A DNA stretch of 64,000 nt from an uncultured Selenomonadales bacterium (GTDB taxonomy: Bacteria; Bacillota; Negativicutes; Selenomonadales; Selenomonadaceae). Positions 37,627 to 46,800 of the stretch are shown piece by piece. Position 1 is the first letter of the stretch. Every line of letters begins with the position of its first letter. Made by a program: the position numbers and the translations under genes. The DNA lies in contig CAMUZU010000005.1 in NCBI GenBank assembly GCA_947165295.1, positions 32,604-96,603 of the forward strand. The letters are read 5' to 3'. Under the pieces are notes generated by a model, which saw only the letters and a program-made list of their open reading frames with translations, made no database searches and had not been told where the DNA came from.

Positions 37627-37671
37627 AAAAAATCCCTCCTCGGAAATTTTATCGTCGGAAGGGATTTTCGC

Positions 37672-38847
37672 TTAAAGACCGATTTCCGCGTCAGTCAAGT
37701 AACATGACGGGTCGGAAGCCCAAAAGTCGCCGGTGACCGCCTCCGCCCGCGTGCGAAAGTTCCCGTTGCAGTTGTCCAGGAATTTACAGCGGGCGCAACG
37801 TCCTTTGAGCAGCGGCTTGCGATTTTTCAGCCCCGCCAAAATCGGATTGCTTGTGTCCGTCCAGATGTCGCCGAATTTTCGTTCGCGCACGTTGCCGAAA
37901 GTGTGATGTTGCGTGAACTGGTCGGGGTGCACATAGCCGAGCGGATCGACTTCGCCAAACGCAATGCCCGAACGATTGCCGCCGTTCATCGCGATAAATT
38001 TTTTAATCTGCGCGGCAGTTGACGTGTCGCCTTCGTTCAACGCTTTCAGGTACATGTAAACGCCGTCGCAGTGGTTGTCGACGGTCAAAATTTCTTTGGC
38101 AAGCCCGCGACGTGCAAAGTCCTTAGCACGGCGAATAATCGTGTCCATTGCGCGACGAGACTCCGCAGGCGTGACGTCTTCGTCCAACATTTGACTGCCG
38201 CGACCGGAATAAACCAGGTGATAAAAACACACGCGATTAATTTGCTCCGCCTCGATGAAGTCAAAAATTTTGTCAAGCTCCTCGAAGTTGTGGTGATTAA
38301 TCGTGAAGCGCAAGCCGACGCGTTGACCGACGGCGACGCAATTTTCAATGCCGCGCATTGCCAAGTTAAACGCGCCTTCGACGCCGCGAAATTTGTCGTT
38401 GACGTTTGCAAGTCCGTCAAGCGAAATGCCGACGTAACCGACGCCGATGTCTTTGATTTTCTGCGCGACTTCGCGGGTTATCAGCGTGCCGTTCGTTGAC
38501 AAAGTCGGGCGAACGTTCTTTGACGCCGCGTAACTTGCAAGCTCGAAGAAGTCGGGACGAATCAGCGGTTCGCCGCCCGAAAACAACAGCACGGGAACTT
38601 TAAACTCCGCCAAGTCGTCGATAAAATTTTTCGCCTCTGCGGTGGAAAGTTCGTCGCTGTACTTTTGAGAATCCGAATCCATGTAACAGTGCCGACATTT
38701 CAAATTGCAAGTGCGCGTTGAATTCCACACGACGACGGGGCCAATGCCTGCCGCCGCGCCGTCACGCATTCGGTGCGCGTCTTTTGTGTAACGCAAAGTG
38801 TCGCCGAAATAATCTTCGGCAAAAAGCAACTTCGTCACGCTAATCAT
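37672..38847 (-). CDS. radical SAM/SPASM protein, NirJ1/AhbC-like
   Basis: MISVTKLLFAEDYFGDTLRY...GPVVVWNSTRTCNLKCRHCYMDSDSQKY; GEVDPLGYVHPDQFTQHHTFGNVRE; CARCKFLDNCNGNFRTRAEAVTGDFWASDPSCYLTD. Confidence 0.85.
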   Translation of the reverse strand: MISVTKLLFAEDYFGDTLRYTKDAHRMRDGAAAGIGPVVVWNSTRTCNLKCRHCYMDSDSQKYSDELSTAEAKNFIDDLAEFKVPVLLFSGGEPLIRPDFFELASYAASKNVRPTLSTNGTLITREVAQKIKDIGVGYVGISLDGLANVNDKFRGVEGAFNLAMRGIENCVAVGQRVGLRFTINHHNFEELDKIFDFIEAEQINRVCFYHLVYSGRGSQMLDEDVTPAESRRAMDTIIRRAKDFARRGLAKEILTVDNHCDGVYMYLKALNEGDTSTAAQIKKFIAMNGGNRSGIAFGEVDPLGYVHPDQFTQHHTFGNVRERKFGDIWTDTSNPILAGLKNRKPLLKGRCARCKFLDNCNGNFRTRAEAVTGDFWASDPSCYLTDAEIGL

Positions 38848-39452
38848 AAATTTTGACCTCGCTGAGTTTTTATTCCGTCGAGCAGAATTTTGACTTTGAG
38901 CCCGATGTTTTCGCGAAAGGAAATGTCAAGCTTGCTGAACGCCGTCGTCTGATAAATCGAGTGAATTATTTCCGCGATGATGTTCGTCGGCACGTCGGCG
39001 CGAAACTCTCCGCTGTGTTGCCCGCGCAAGATGATTTCTTCAAACAGCTCACCGAAGCCCGGCGACAAGCTCTGCGGAATTTGTTCGGGCTTGTCGGAGA
39101 ATTCGCCCGCGCCGGTGAACAGCGGCAACACGAAGCGGTTTTCGTCGAGGACTTTGGCGACACACGCGCAACAGCTCTCCAAAAGCTGAGCCGACGATTG
39201 ATTGACCTGAACTGCCGCAGAAATATTTTTGGTGACTTCTTCGCGCAGATTTTTCGCCAACGTCAAAAGAACTTCTTCCTTCGAGTTGAAGTAATTGTAA
39301 AACGTGCCGACGCCGAGTTGAGCCTCCTGCATGATGCCCGCGATTGACGTGTTCGCGAAGCCGTGAAGTTCAAACTGTCGAGCTGCGGCGGACAAAATCT
39401 GTTGTCGTGCGCGAAACTTTTTCTGTTTCCGCAAGCTGATCTTTTCCGACAT
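38844..39452 (-). CDS. TetR/AcrR family transcriptional regulator
   Basis: RQQILSAAARQFELHGFANTSIAGIMQEAQLGVGTFYNYFNSKEEVL. Confidence 0.93.
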   Translation of the reverse strand: MSEKISLRKQKKFRARQQILSAAARQFELHGFANTSIAGIMQEAQLGVGTFYNYFNSKEEVLLTLAKNLREEVTKNISAAVQVNQSSAQLLESCCACVAKVLDENRFVLPLFTGAGEFSDKPEQIPQSLSPGFGELFEEIILRGQHSGEFRADVPTNIIAEIIHSIYQTTAFSKLDISFRENIGLKVKILLDGIKTQRGQNL

Positions 39453-39540
39453 TGCCGCGCCTCCCGCAAAAAATTTTCGCTCGCCATTATATAAAATGCA
39501 CGGGCTTTGCACAAATCCTTTCGCCGAAAAATTTTGCGCG

Positions 39541-39569
39541 TTGACAACGTTAGCCGCGTGATATATATT
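39541..39569 (+). promoter_or_regulatory. sigmaA-type promoter
   Basis: TTGACA - 17 nt - TATATT, upstream of the deacetylase gene. Confidence 0.65.
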
Positions 39570-39613
39570 TATCGAAATGAATTTTCACTGAAAGACTCTT
39601 GAGGTGCGGACTT

Positions 39614-40444
39614 GTGAAAAAACTTCTTGCGGTGCTGATTGTGCTTGTGCTTGCGGCGGCGGGATTCGTCGGCTGGCTTTTTTTGCGTGTGGCGGACGCG
39701 GTGCCGATTCTGAATTATCACCGCGTGGACAACAAAGACAACAATCCTTCGACGCTCAAGGTTGCCGACTTCGAGGCGCAGATTAAATTTCTCGTCGACA
39801 GCGGTTACAGTTTCGTCACGCCCGACGAACTTGTCGACGCACGCCAAGGCGGCAAACCGTTGCCGAAAAATCCCGTGATTATTTGTTTCGACGACGGGCA
39901 CAACGACATTTACCGAAACGTCTTCCCGATTCTGCAGAAGTACAAAATTCGCGCAACGGTTTTCGTCGTCACCGACCATCTCGGCATGACGGATTTTTTG
40001 ACGTGGACGCAGGCACGCGAACTTCAGGCAAGCGGACTTGTCGACATTGAAAGCCACACCATGAGTTACAAGGACTTGACGCGGTTGCGCGGCGACAAAC
40101 TTTGGGATCAGATTTACGGCGCGAAACAGGCGATTGAATGGGCGCTCAAGAAGCCGTCGAAATATATTTCGTTCCCCGAAGGCAAGTACACCGTCGACGC
40201 CGAACAAACCGCCAAAGATCTCGGCTACCGCGCAGGTTTCATCGAAGATTACGGCTTGACGGCAAGCAAAGACGACGGCTTTGTTTTGACGCGAATTCCC
40301 GTGCAAGGTTCCAATTCGCAAACGTTGCTGCGGTTTAAGTTGCGTTTGAAGGGCGCGCCGATTTTCGCTCCGCTTCACCGCATGAAAGAACGTTTGGCTT
40401 CCGACGGCAACGAAAGCATTGCCGACATGATTTTGATTCCGTGA
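39614..40444 (+). CDS. polysaccharide deacetylase family protein
   Basis: ILNYHRVD; NPVIICFDDGHNDIYRNVFPILQKYKIRATVFVVTDHLG; DIESHTMSY; FPEGKY. Confidence 0.92.
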   Translation: MKKLLAVLIVLVLAAAGFVGWLFLRVADAVPILNYHRVDNKDNNPSTLKVADFEAQIKFLVDSGYSFVTPDELVDARQGGKPLPKNPVIICFDDGHNDIYRNVFPILQKYKIRATVFVVTDHLGMTDFLTWTQARELQASGLVDIESHTMSYKDLTRLRGDKLWDQIYGAKQAIEWALKKPSKYISFPEGKYTVDAEQTAKDLGYRAGFIEDYGLTASKDDGFVLTRIPVQGSNSQTLLRFKLRLKGAPIFAPLHRMKERLASDGNESIADMILIP

Positions 40445-40456
40445 ACAGGTGACGTC

Positions 40457-41209
40457 ATGAACGAAAATTTTTCCGCGCTGACGACGGAGCAGGTCAATCC
40501 CGCGACGGCGCACATCGACAGTTGCACGACGCTTGAAATGGTTCGCTTAATCAACGACGAAGACAAAAAAGTTGCCACTGCCGTCGAAAAAGTTTTGCCC
40601 GAAATTGCGCAGGCCGTCGACAAAATTGCCGAAAGTTTTTCTCGCGGCGGACGACTGTTTTATATCGGAGCGGGGACTTCGGGGCGGCTCGGCGTGTTGG
40701 ACGCTTCCGAATGCCCGCCGACGTTCGGCGTCAATCCCGACATGGTTCAAGGCTTAATTGCGGGCGGCGACAGCGCGTTGATTAAAGCCGTCGAAGGTGC
40801 CGAAGACAACCGTCAACTTGCCGAAGAAAATCTGCGCGAACGAAACTTCACGGCGGCGGACGTTTTGGTCGGTATTACTGCGTCGGGTCGCACGCCTTAC
40901 GTTTTGGGCGGCGTCGAATTCGCGAAAACTCTTGGCGCGGTGACTGTCGGTGTGTCGTGCGTCGAAAATTCCGCGTTGGCTCAAGCCGTCGACATTGCGA
41001 TAACGCCCGTGACCGGTGCCGAAGCGTTGACGGGTTCCACGCGCATGAAGGCCGGTACCGCGACGAAAATGGTTTTGAACATGTTGACGACGGCGGCAAT
41101 GATTAAAATCGGCAAGGTTCGCGGCAACCTGATGGTCTGCGTGCAGGCGACGAACGACAAATTGCGCGACAGGCTCAAACGAATCAACGAATTAATTTCC
41201 AATCCCTAA
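40457..41209 (+). CDS. murQ: N-acetylmuramic acid 6-phosphate etherase, C-terminally short
   Basis: [73 protein letters not shown]. Confidence 0.93.
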   Translation: MNENFSALTTEQVNPATAHIDSCTTLEMVRLINDEDKKVATAVEKVLPEIAQAVDKIAESFSRGGRLFYIGAGTSGRLGVLDASECPPTFGVNPDMVQGLIAGGDSALIKAVEGAEDNRQLAEENLRERNFTAADVLVGITASGRTPYVLGGVEFAKTLGAVTVGVSCVENSALAQAVDIAITPVTGAEALTGSTRMKAGTATKMVLNMLTTAAMIKIGKVRGNLMVCVQATNDKLRDRLKRINELISNP

Positions 41210-41223
41210 CGGAGGTCTTGTAC

Positions 41224-42273
41224 ATGCAGAACGGAATTTCGATTTACGCGGGACTCGACTACGACGCCGAAGAAAATCTCGCGCTCATTGACGAGGCGGC
41301 GGCTTTGGGTTTCAAACGACTTTTCACTTCCGCGCAGATACCTGAGGCCGCCGACGCCGAAACTTTTATGGAAGACTTCGCGGATATTTTGATGACCGCG
41401 AACTTCAACGGGCTGGAAATTATTCTGGACGTGAACGCCGATAACTTTTCGCAATACAATTCAATCGACGGGCTGACGCTTCGGCTCGACGACGGCTTTG
41501 ACGCTCAACAAGTCGCCGAAATCAGCCGTGCGCGAAAAATTCAGCTCAACGCCTCGACCGTCACCGAAGAATTTTTAACCGCGCTGGTCAACGGCAATGC
41601 TAACTTTGCCAACATCGCCGCGTTGCACAATTTTTATCCGCACCCGAACACCGGGCTTGACACATATTATTTCGCCGACCAGAATCGAATTTTGCACGAC
41701 TACGGAATTCAAGTCGGCGGCTTCGTTCCAAGCAAGGACGGCAAACGTCGACTGCCGCTGCGCGAAGGTCTGCCCACGCTTGAAGACTGCCGAAACTTTT
41801 CGACGGACTTGTCGGCTCGATTTTTGGCGGCTCTCGGCACGGACTTTATAATTATCGGCGACGGGCAACCGACCAAAGACGAATTGCAAGCCGTTGCTTC
41901 GGTTGTCGACGACGAAGTTGTCTTTCACGCGCAACTTTTGAGCAACGACTTGACGACGGCGGAAATTTTAAGCAGTACGTTCACGCGCCGCCCCGACGTT
42001 GCAAAATCCGTGATTCGTGCCGTCGAAGGCCGACAAATTCTGCGCGAAGTCGGCGGGACAATTCCTGCGGACAACTTGCCGATTGAACGCAGTTTCGGCG
42101 ACGTGACTGTCGACAACGAAAAGTTCGGCAGATACGCGGGCGAAGTTCAAATCGTGCAGGACGTTCTGCCCGCCGACGAAAGGGTCAACATTGCCGCGCA
42201 CATCTTGGACGAAGAAAATTTCTTAACGGGTTATCTCAAGCCGTGCCAAAAGTTCTCGTTTAAATTTGTTTGA
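41224..42273 (+). CDS. MupG-like (DUF871) TIM-barrel protein, putative 6-phospho-N-acetylmuramidase
   Basis: GISIYAGLDYDAEENLALIDEAAALGFKRLFTSAQIPE; LHNFYPHPNTGLDTYYF; located after murQ. Confidence 0.85.
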   Translation: MQNGISIYAGLDYDAEENLALIDEAAALGFKRLFTSAQIPEAADAETFMEDFADILMTANFNGLEIILDVNADNFSQYNSIDGLTLRLDDGFDAQQVAEISRARKIQLNASTVTEEFLTALVNGNANFANIAALHNFYPHPNTGLDTYYFADQNRILHDYGIQVGGFVPSKDGKRRLPLREGLPTLEDCRNFSTDLSARFLAALGTDFIIIGDGQPTKDELQAVASVVDDEVVFHAQLLSNDLTTAEILSSTFTRRPDVAKSVIRAVEGRQILREVGGTIPADNLPIERSFGDVTVDNEKFGRYAGEVQIVQDVLPADERVNIAAHILDEENFLTGYLKPCQKFSFKFV

Positions 42274-42316
42274 GGGAGGAGGTTTCGCGCTTGCTCCCAA
42301 ATCGGAGGTTGATCCG

Positions 42317-43060
42317 ATGAACCTAAAAGCATTCATAACCGTCGCCGCACTCGTCATGTTAATCGGCGGCACGGCTCTGGCGTCACCGACATTGTCGAAG
42401 AATTCACGCGGCGAAGACGTCTTGACGCTCCAGAAAAAACTTTATCTTATCGGTTACGACATCAGCGAATTCGACGGCGTTTACGGCACCGAAACCGAAC
42501 GCGCCGTTGCTGCCTTTCAGCACGACCACAAAATCACCGTGACGGGCATTGTCACCAACGTGACGTGGCGTGCGCTCAAAAAAGCCAAAGAAAAAAAAGG
42601 CCGCGTGCTCCCCGAAATCAAAGTTAAGCCCGCCGTCGACCCGAAGAACTCGAACCTTGCGCCGCTCGGTCAAACTTTCATCACGAAGAAACAAGGCGCG
42701 CAGATTGTTTCGACGGCAAAAGGTTTGATGGGCGTCGCGTATGTTTTCGGCGGCACGTCACCAACGGGCTTCGATTGTTCAGGACTTTTACAATACGTTT
42801 TTAAAATGAACGGGCTTGCAATTCCGCGCCTTGCTGACGAACAATATCAGCTCGGACGCAAAGCTCAAAAACATCAGCTCTCGGCGGGCGATTTGGTCTT
42901 CTTCACGACTTACACAAGCGGCGTTTCTCACTGCGGCATTTACGTTGGCGACGGGAAATTTCTGCACGCTTCGTCCAGCCGCGGCGTTACGATAAACAGT
43001 TTGGACGACGAATATTGGCGGGCGCGTTTCGTCGGCGCAAAAAAACTCGTCAAAGACTAG
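42317..43060 (+). CDS. peptidoglycan-binding (PG_binding_1) + NlpC/P60 peptidase
   Basis: Signal peptide; DVLTLQKKLYLIGYDISEFDGVYGTETERAVAAFQ; VFGGTSPTGFDCSGLLQYVFKMNGLAIPRLADEQY; SHCGIYVGDGKFLHASSSRGV. Confidence 0.93.
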   Translation: MNLKAFITVAALVMLIGGTALASPTLSKNSRGEDVLTLQKKLYLIGYDISEFDGVYGTETERAVAAFQHDHKITVTGIVTNVTWRALKKAKEKKGRVLPEIKVKPAVDPKNSNLAPLGQTFITKKQGAQIVSTAKGLMGVAYVFGGTSPTGFDCSGLLQYVFKMNGLAIPRLADEQYQLGRKAQKHQLSAGDLVFFTTYTSGVSHCGIYVGDGKFLHASSSRGVTINSLDDEYWRARFVGAKKLVKD

Positions 43061-43148
43061 AACTTTCACAGCGGCTTGAATATAAATCGCGGGCGGCGGA
43101 CAGCGTCAATCGTTGTTCACTGCCCGTTAGTTTTAAGGAGGTTACATC

Positions 43149-43910
43149 ATGGCAAAAATTTCCGTCGTCGGTATCGGTGCCGGCTCGCTTGACGAAATGA
43201 CGCCGCGGGCTCGTCGGGCGATTGAATCCGCCGAAGTTGTCGCGGGTTACAACACGTACATCAAGTTGATTGAACCGCTCACCGTCGGCAAAAAAATTAT
43301 CGGGCGCGCAATGATGCAGGAAGTCGAACGCTGTCAACTTGCCGTCGAAGAAACTTTGTCGGGGCGCAATGTCGCGGTTGTCTCGTCGGGTGACGCGGGC
43401 ATTTACGGCATGGCGGGTCTTGTCGTCGAAATGATTCTTGACTTGCCCGAAGACACGCGTCCGCAATTTGAAATTGTCGCGGGCATTTCGGCGGTCAACG
43501 CGGCGGCGGCAATTCTCGGCGCGCCGTTAATGCACGACTTCGCCGTCATAAGTTTAAGCGACCTTATGACGCCGTGGGAACTTATCCGCAAGCGAATTCG
43601 TGCGGCGGGCGAAGGCGACTTCGTCATTGCGCTGTACAATCCCAAAAGCAAGCGGCGCGTCACGCAACTTGACGAAGTGCAAAAAATTCTGCTGGACTTC
43701 CGCAAGCCGACAACGCCCGTCGGTATCGTCACCAATGCCGGCCGCGACGGTCAAACGAAAGTCATTTCGACGCTTGAGAACTTCACACGCGAAGAAGTCA
43801 ACATGTTTTCGCTTGTGCTGATTGGCAACTCACAAACGTTCGTGAAGTCGGGCTTCATGGTCACGCCACGCGGTTACAAACTCGACGGAGGTAAAACGTC
43901 ATGCGATTGA
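43149..43910 (+). CDS. cobJ: precorrin-3B C(17)-methyltransferase
   Basis: ISVVGIGAGSLDEMTPRARRAIESAEVVAGYNTYIKLI; VVSSGDAGIYGMAGLV; LSDLMTPWELIRKRIRAAGEGDFVIALYNPKSKRR. Confidence 0.93.
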   Translation: MAKISVVGIGAGSLDEMTPRARRAIESAEVVAGYNTYIKLIEPLTVGKKIIGRAMMQEVERCQLAVEETLSGRNVAVVSSGDAGIYGMAGLVVEMILDLPEDTRPQFEIVAGISAVNAAAAILGAPLMHDFAVISLSDLMTPWELIRKRIRAAGEGDFVIALYNPKSKRRVTQLDEVQKILLDFRKPTTPVGIVTNAGRDGQTKVISTLENFTREEVNMFSLVLIGNSQTFVKSGFMVTPRGYKLDGGKTSCD

Positions 43911-44458
43911 TTGTCGGCATTACGGGCGCAAGCGGCGTCGTGCTTGCCGTCGAACTTTTGAAACGCCTCAAGCAGATTGATTCGGTCGAAACGCATTTGA
44001 TCATCACCAAAGGCGCGGAGCTTACCATTCGCGACGAAACGAACTTCGACATCTTCGACATTCGCCGCCTTGCCGATTGCGTTTACGACGTAAATCAATC
44101 GGACGCGTCGATTGCAAGCGGAAGTTTTCTCGTCGACGGCATGATTGTCGTTCCGTGCACAATGAAAACTTTGGCGGGCATTGCGTCGGGTTACTGCGAA
44201 AATCTTTTGCTTCGTGCGGCGGACGTTTGTATCAAGGAGCGACGAAAACTTTTGCTCGTCCCGCGTGAAATGCCGTTCAGCCCGATTCACCTGCGCAACA
44301 TGAAAGAGCTTGCCGACTGCGGCGCGATAATCATGCCGCCGGTCATGACGTTTTACAACACGCCCGCGACGCTCGACGCGCAAATAAATCACATCGTCAA
44401 CAAAATGCTGCGGCTGTTCAACTTGCCCGACACAATGATTGAGTGGCGGCCGCGATAA
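43901..44458 (+). CDS. ubiX: UbiX family flavin prenyltransferase
   Basis: MRLIVGITGASGVVLAVELLKRL; MIVVPCTMKTLAGIASGYCENLLLRAADVCIKERRKLLLVPREMPFSPIHLRNM. Confidence 0.95.
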   Translation: MRLIVGITGASGVVLAVELLKRLKQIDSVETHLIITKGAELTIRDETNFDIFDIRRLADCVYDVNQSDASIASGSFLVDGMIVVPCTMKTLAGIASGYCENLLLRAADVCIKERRKLLLVPREMPFSPIHLRNMKELADCGAIIMPPVMTFYNTPATLDAQINHIVNKMLRLFNLPDTMIEWRPR

Positions 44459-44508
44459 CTTTTCGGCTCGTCGAACTTCGGCGGGCTTTTTTTTGGGAGG
44501 CGAAACTT

Positions 44509-45015
44509 TTGCTTACGAAAGAACTGCTCGAACAACTCAACGCGTATGTCAAACAAAATCTGCGCGAAGGTCGTCCAAAGCCGCCGCCGCGTGTCAAGCT
44601 CACCAGAGAACAACTCATGCAGGTTAAAGCGCGTTATCGCCCGCAGAAACTCGAAGAACGTCTTGCGCGTGCGAAGCGAGAAACTTTCGCGGAATATCTT
44701 TTGCGCTACATGAACGAACGCGGAGCCGACCCCGTCGAAGTTTACAAGCGGGCGCATCTCAATCGGCGTTTCCTGTCGAAGTTACGCACGAACCGCAAGT
44801 ACAAGCCGCACAAGCACACGTTGCTTGCGATTGCCTTCGGGCTGGAGTTGACCGCTGACGAAGCGGAAATTTTACTTCGACGCGCAGGCTATTCGTTTTC
44901 GCCTTACGACGCGGAGGACGTTATCGCGAAATTTTTCTTTGAACAGGGCATTCACGACTTGTTCACCGTCAACGAGGCACTCGACCGCTACGGTTGCAAA
45001 ATTTTGGGCGGCTGA
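44509..45015 (+). CDS. HTH-like protein resembling the C-terminal region of some Firmicute macro-domain proteins
   Basis: TFAEYLLRYMNERGADPVEVYKRAHLNRRFLSKLRTNRKYKPHKHTLLAIAFGLELTADEAEILLRRAGYSFSPYD. Confidence 0.6.
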   Translation: MLTKELLEQLNAYVKQNLREGRPKPPPRVKLTREQLMQVKARYRPQKLEERLARAKRETFAEYLLRYMNERGADPVEVYKRAHLNRRFLSKLRTNRKYKPHKHTLLAIAFGLELTADEAEILLRRAGYSFSPYDAEDVIAKFFFEQGIHDLFTVNEALDRYGCKILGG

Positions 45016-45114
45016 AACTTTTCGCGCAATGTCCCTTTCAAAGCGACCAATTCACTTTCGGTGTCGGATAGAATTACGCTAAAAAATTTTCCACACACGA
45101 AAGGGGTTTGTCTC

Positions 45115-45627
45115 ATGAAAAAACTTTTTGCAATGTTGGCGGTCGGCGTGATTGTCTTGTCGTGCGCGCTGTGTTCCGCCGCCGAACGAACGGGCATCTT
45201 GCTCATTACGCCCGTCGAATTCAAGTCGCAGGACTTCATGAAAATCGCGACGCACACTTTCGGCAAGAAACACACCCTGTCGCAGAACACGCAAGACGAT
45301 TGGGCGACGTACTGTTGGAACAGAGGCTTGACCGACTCCGATCCGATGACGACAAAAGAAACGCTCGTTGACTTCGCGGCGACGACAGCTTACGACAAAG
45401 TCATCTTCGTCATCTTTAAAGAGGCCGTCAAAACAGAAGACAGTTTCAGTTATCGCACGGTACTTGGAGCGCGGGTTGTCATCATGACTCACGACGGCGA
45501 AACCTTGAAAGTTTTCGAGGAAACTTACACGGATGCTTCAAAGAGGAGCGAACTCCGTGCAAATCTCGGCGCGTTCGAGGGTTTGTGTAAACGCATTTCC
45601 GACAGGCTCAGCGGCAAGAAAAAATAA
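45115..45627 (+). CDS. secreted hypothetical protein
   Basis: MKKLFAMLAVGVIVLSCALCSAAE signal peptide; AAAGG RBS. Confidence 0.7.
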   Translation: MKKLFAMLAVGVIVLSCALCSAAERTGILLITPVEFKSQDFMKIATHTFGKKHTLSQNTQDDWATYCWNRGLTDSDPMTTKETLVDFAATTAYDKVIFVIFKEAVKTEDSFSYRTVLGARVVIMTHDGETLKVFEETYTDASKRSELRANLGAFEGLCKRISDRLSGKKK

Positions 45628-45645
45628 TTTCGGGAGGCGATTTTC

Positions 45646-46776
45646 ATGTCATGGACAAGTTCAACGGCGGTTATCGGCGCGGGCTCAAACGGCGTCATCA
45701 GCACGACAAGCAACAACGCGCTGATTGAAGCCGACTGGAACTGGACGACGACCAATTCTTTGGAAGTTTACGGCGCGAACGACACGGTCATTGGCGGCAC
45801 CGGCAATGATACAATCACCGCAGTAATGTATCCCGCGCTCGGCATGAACGGCAACAACGCCAACATTCAAGGCGGCTATGGCGTCGACCTTTCAATTGCG
45901 CTTGCGATTCAAGGCGAACAAAACGCAACGCTTTCGGGAGGCGAAGGCATTGACGCGTACACTTTCGGTTGTAACATCGACGCGACGCTCAACGCAGTGA
46001 TAAACATGGACGCTTGGGATATAATCATGAGTCTTGCGATTTTCTACGAAGGCTATCAGCCGGGAACGTTTACTTGCTACTCGACCGACAGCGGATTAAT
46101 CCTCACCGACAACGCGGGCAGACTCAACGTCAAGTTCAACGGCGTCGACTACAATTCCTTAGCGAACGGTCAGATTTGGCTTTGTCCCAACAATGTGAAT
46201 CACAATATCGGTTTTGAGGCGGCGAGAATGGTTTGGAACAGCGGTTCTTATGTGCCTTTCAGTAGTGCGGTCAGATACGGCGGCGCGATAACGGGACTCC
46301 AACTCAACGGCAACACTTTGACCGTCGACGATTGGCACAGCGGCGGCGTCGTCACCAACGGCGTTTACGGCTACGACGGCATTGTCGTCATTGACAACAC
46401 GCAAAGCACGCAAGGCCGTTACCTTGGCGGCAATTCGCAGGCGAATCAAATTTACGCGGGCGCGGGCGGCGATACTCTTTGGGGCGCGGGCAACGACGAC
46501 ATCTTGATTGGCGGCGCGGGAGCTGATATATTCATGTACGGCGCAGGCGAAGGATCCGACTTTGTCGCGAACGCCGACGCCTTCGACACGGTCAACTTGT
46601 ACAACTTGAACTTGAGCGACATTGCCGCCGTCGGTGCCGAAGCGGGCACGATAACTCTTGCCCGGGACGCGGCCGACGCCGTCACGGTTCAATACAACGG
46701 AGCACTCAGCCCGACGTTTGCGCTTGCCGACGGTTCGCGCTGGCAATTCAACGGTGCAAGTTGGCAGAACGCGTAA
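45646..46776 (+). CDS. RTX/hemolysin-type calcium-binding-repeat-like protein
   Basis: GAGGDTLWGAGNDDILIGGAGADIFMYGAGEGSDFVANADAFDTVNLYNLNLSDI; C-terminus related to the 9021 and 9672 products. Confidence 0.75.
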   Translation: MSWTSSTAVIGAGSNGVISTTSNNALIEADWNWTTTNSLEVYGANDTVIGGTGNDTITAVMYPALGMNGNNANIQGGYGVDLSIALAIQGEQNATLSGGEGIDAYTFGCNIDATLNAVINMDAWDIIMSLAIFYEGYQPGTFTCYSTDSGLILTDNAGRLNVKFNGVDYNSLANGQIWLCPNNVNHNIGFEAARMVWNSGSYVPFSSAVRYGGAITGLQLNGNTLTVDDWHSGGVVTNGVYGYDGIVVIDNTQSTQGRYLGGNSQANQIYAGAGGDTLWGAGNDDILIGGAGADIFMYGAGEGSDFVANADAFDTVNLYNLNLSDIAAVGAEAGTITLARDAADAVTVQYNGALSPTFALADGSRWQFNGASWQNA

Positions 46777-46800
46777 CAACTTTTCGGGAGGTTGACTGCC

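Noticed and set aside
39569-40513. 314-aa minus-strand ORF
   Set aside because: Antisense of the polysaccharide deacetylase gene, which has clear NodB motifs.
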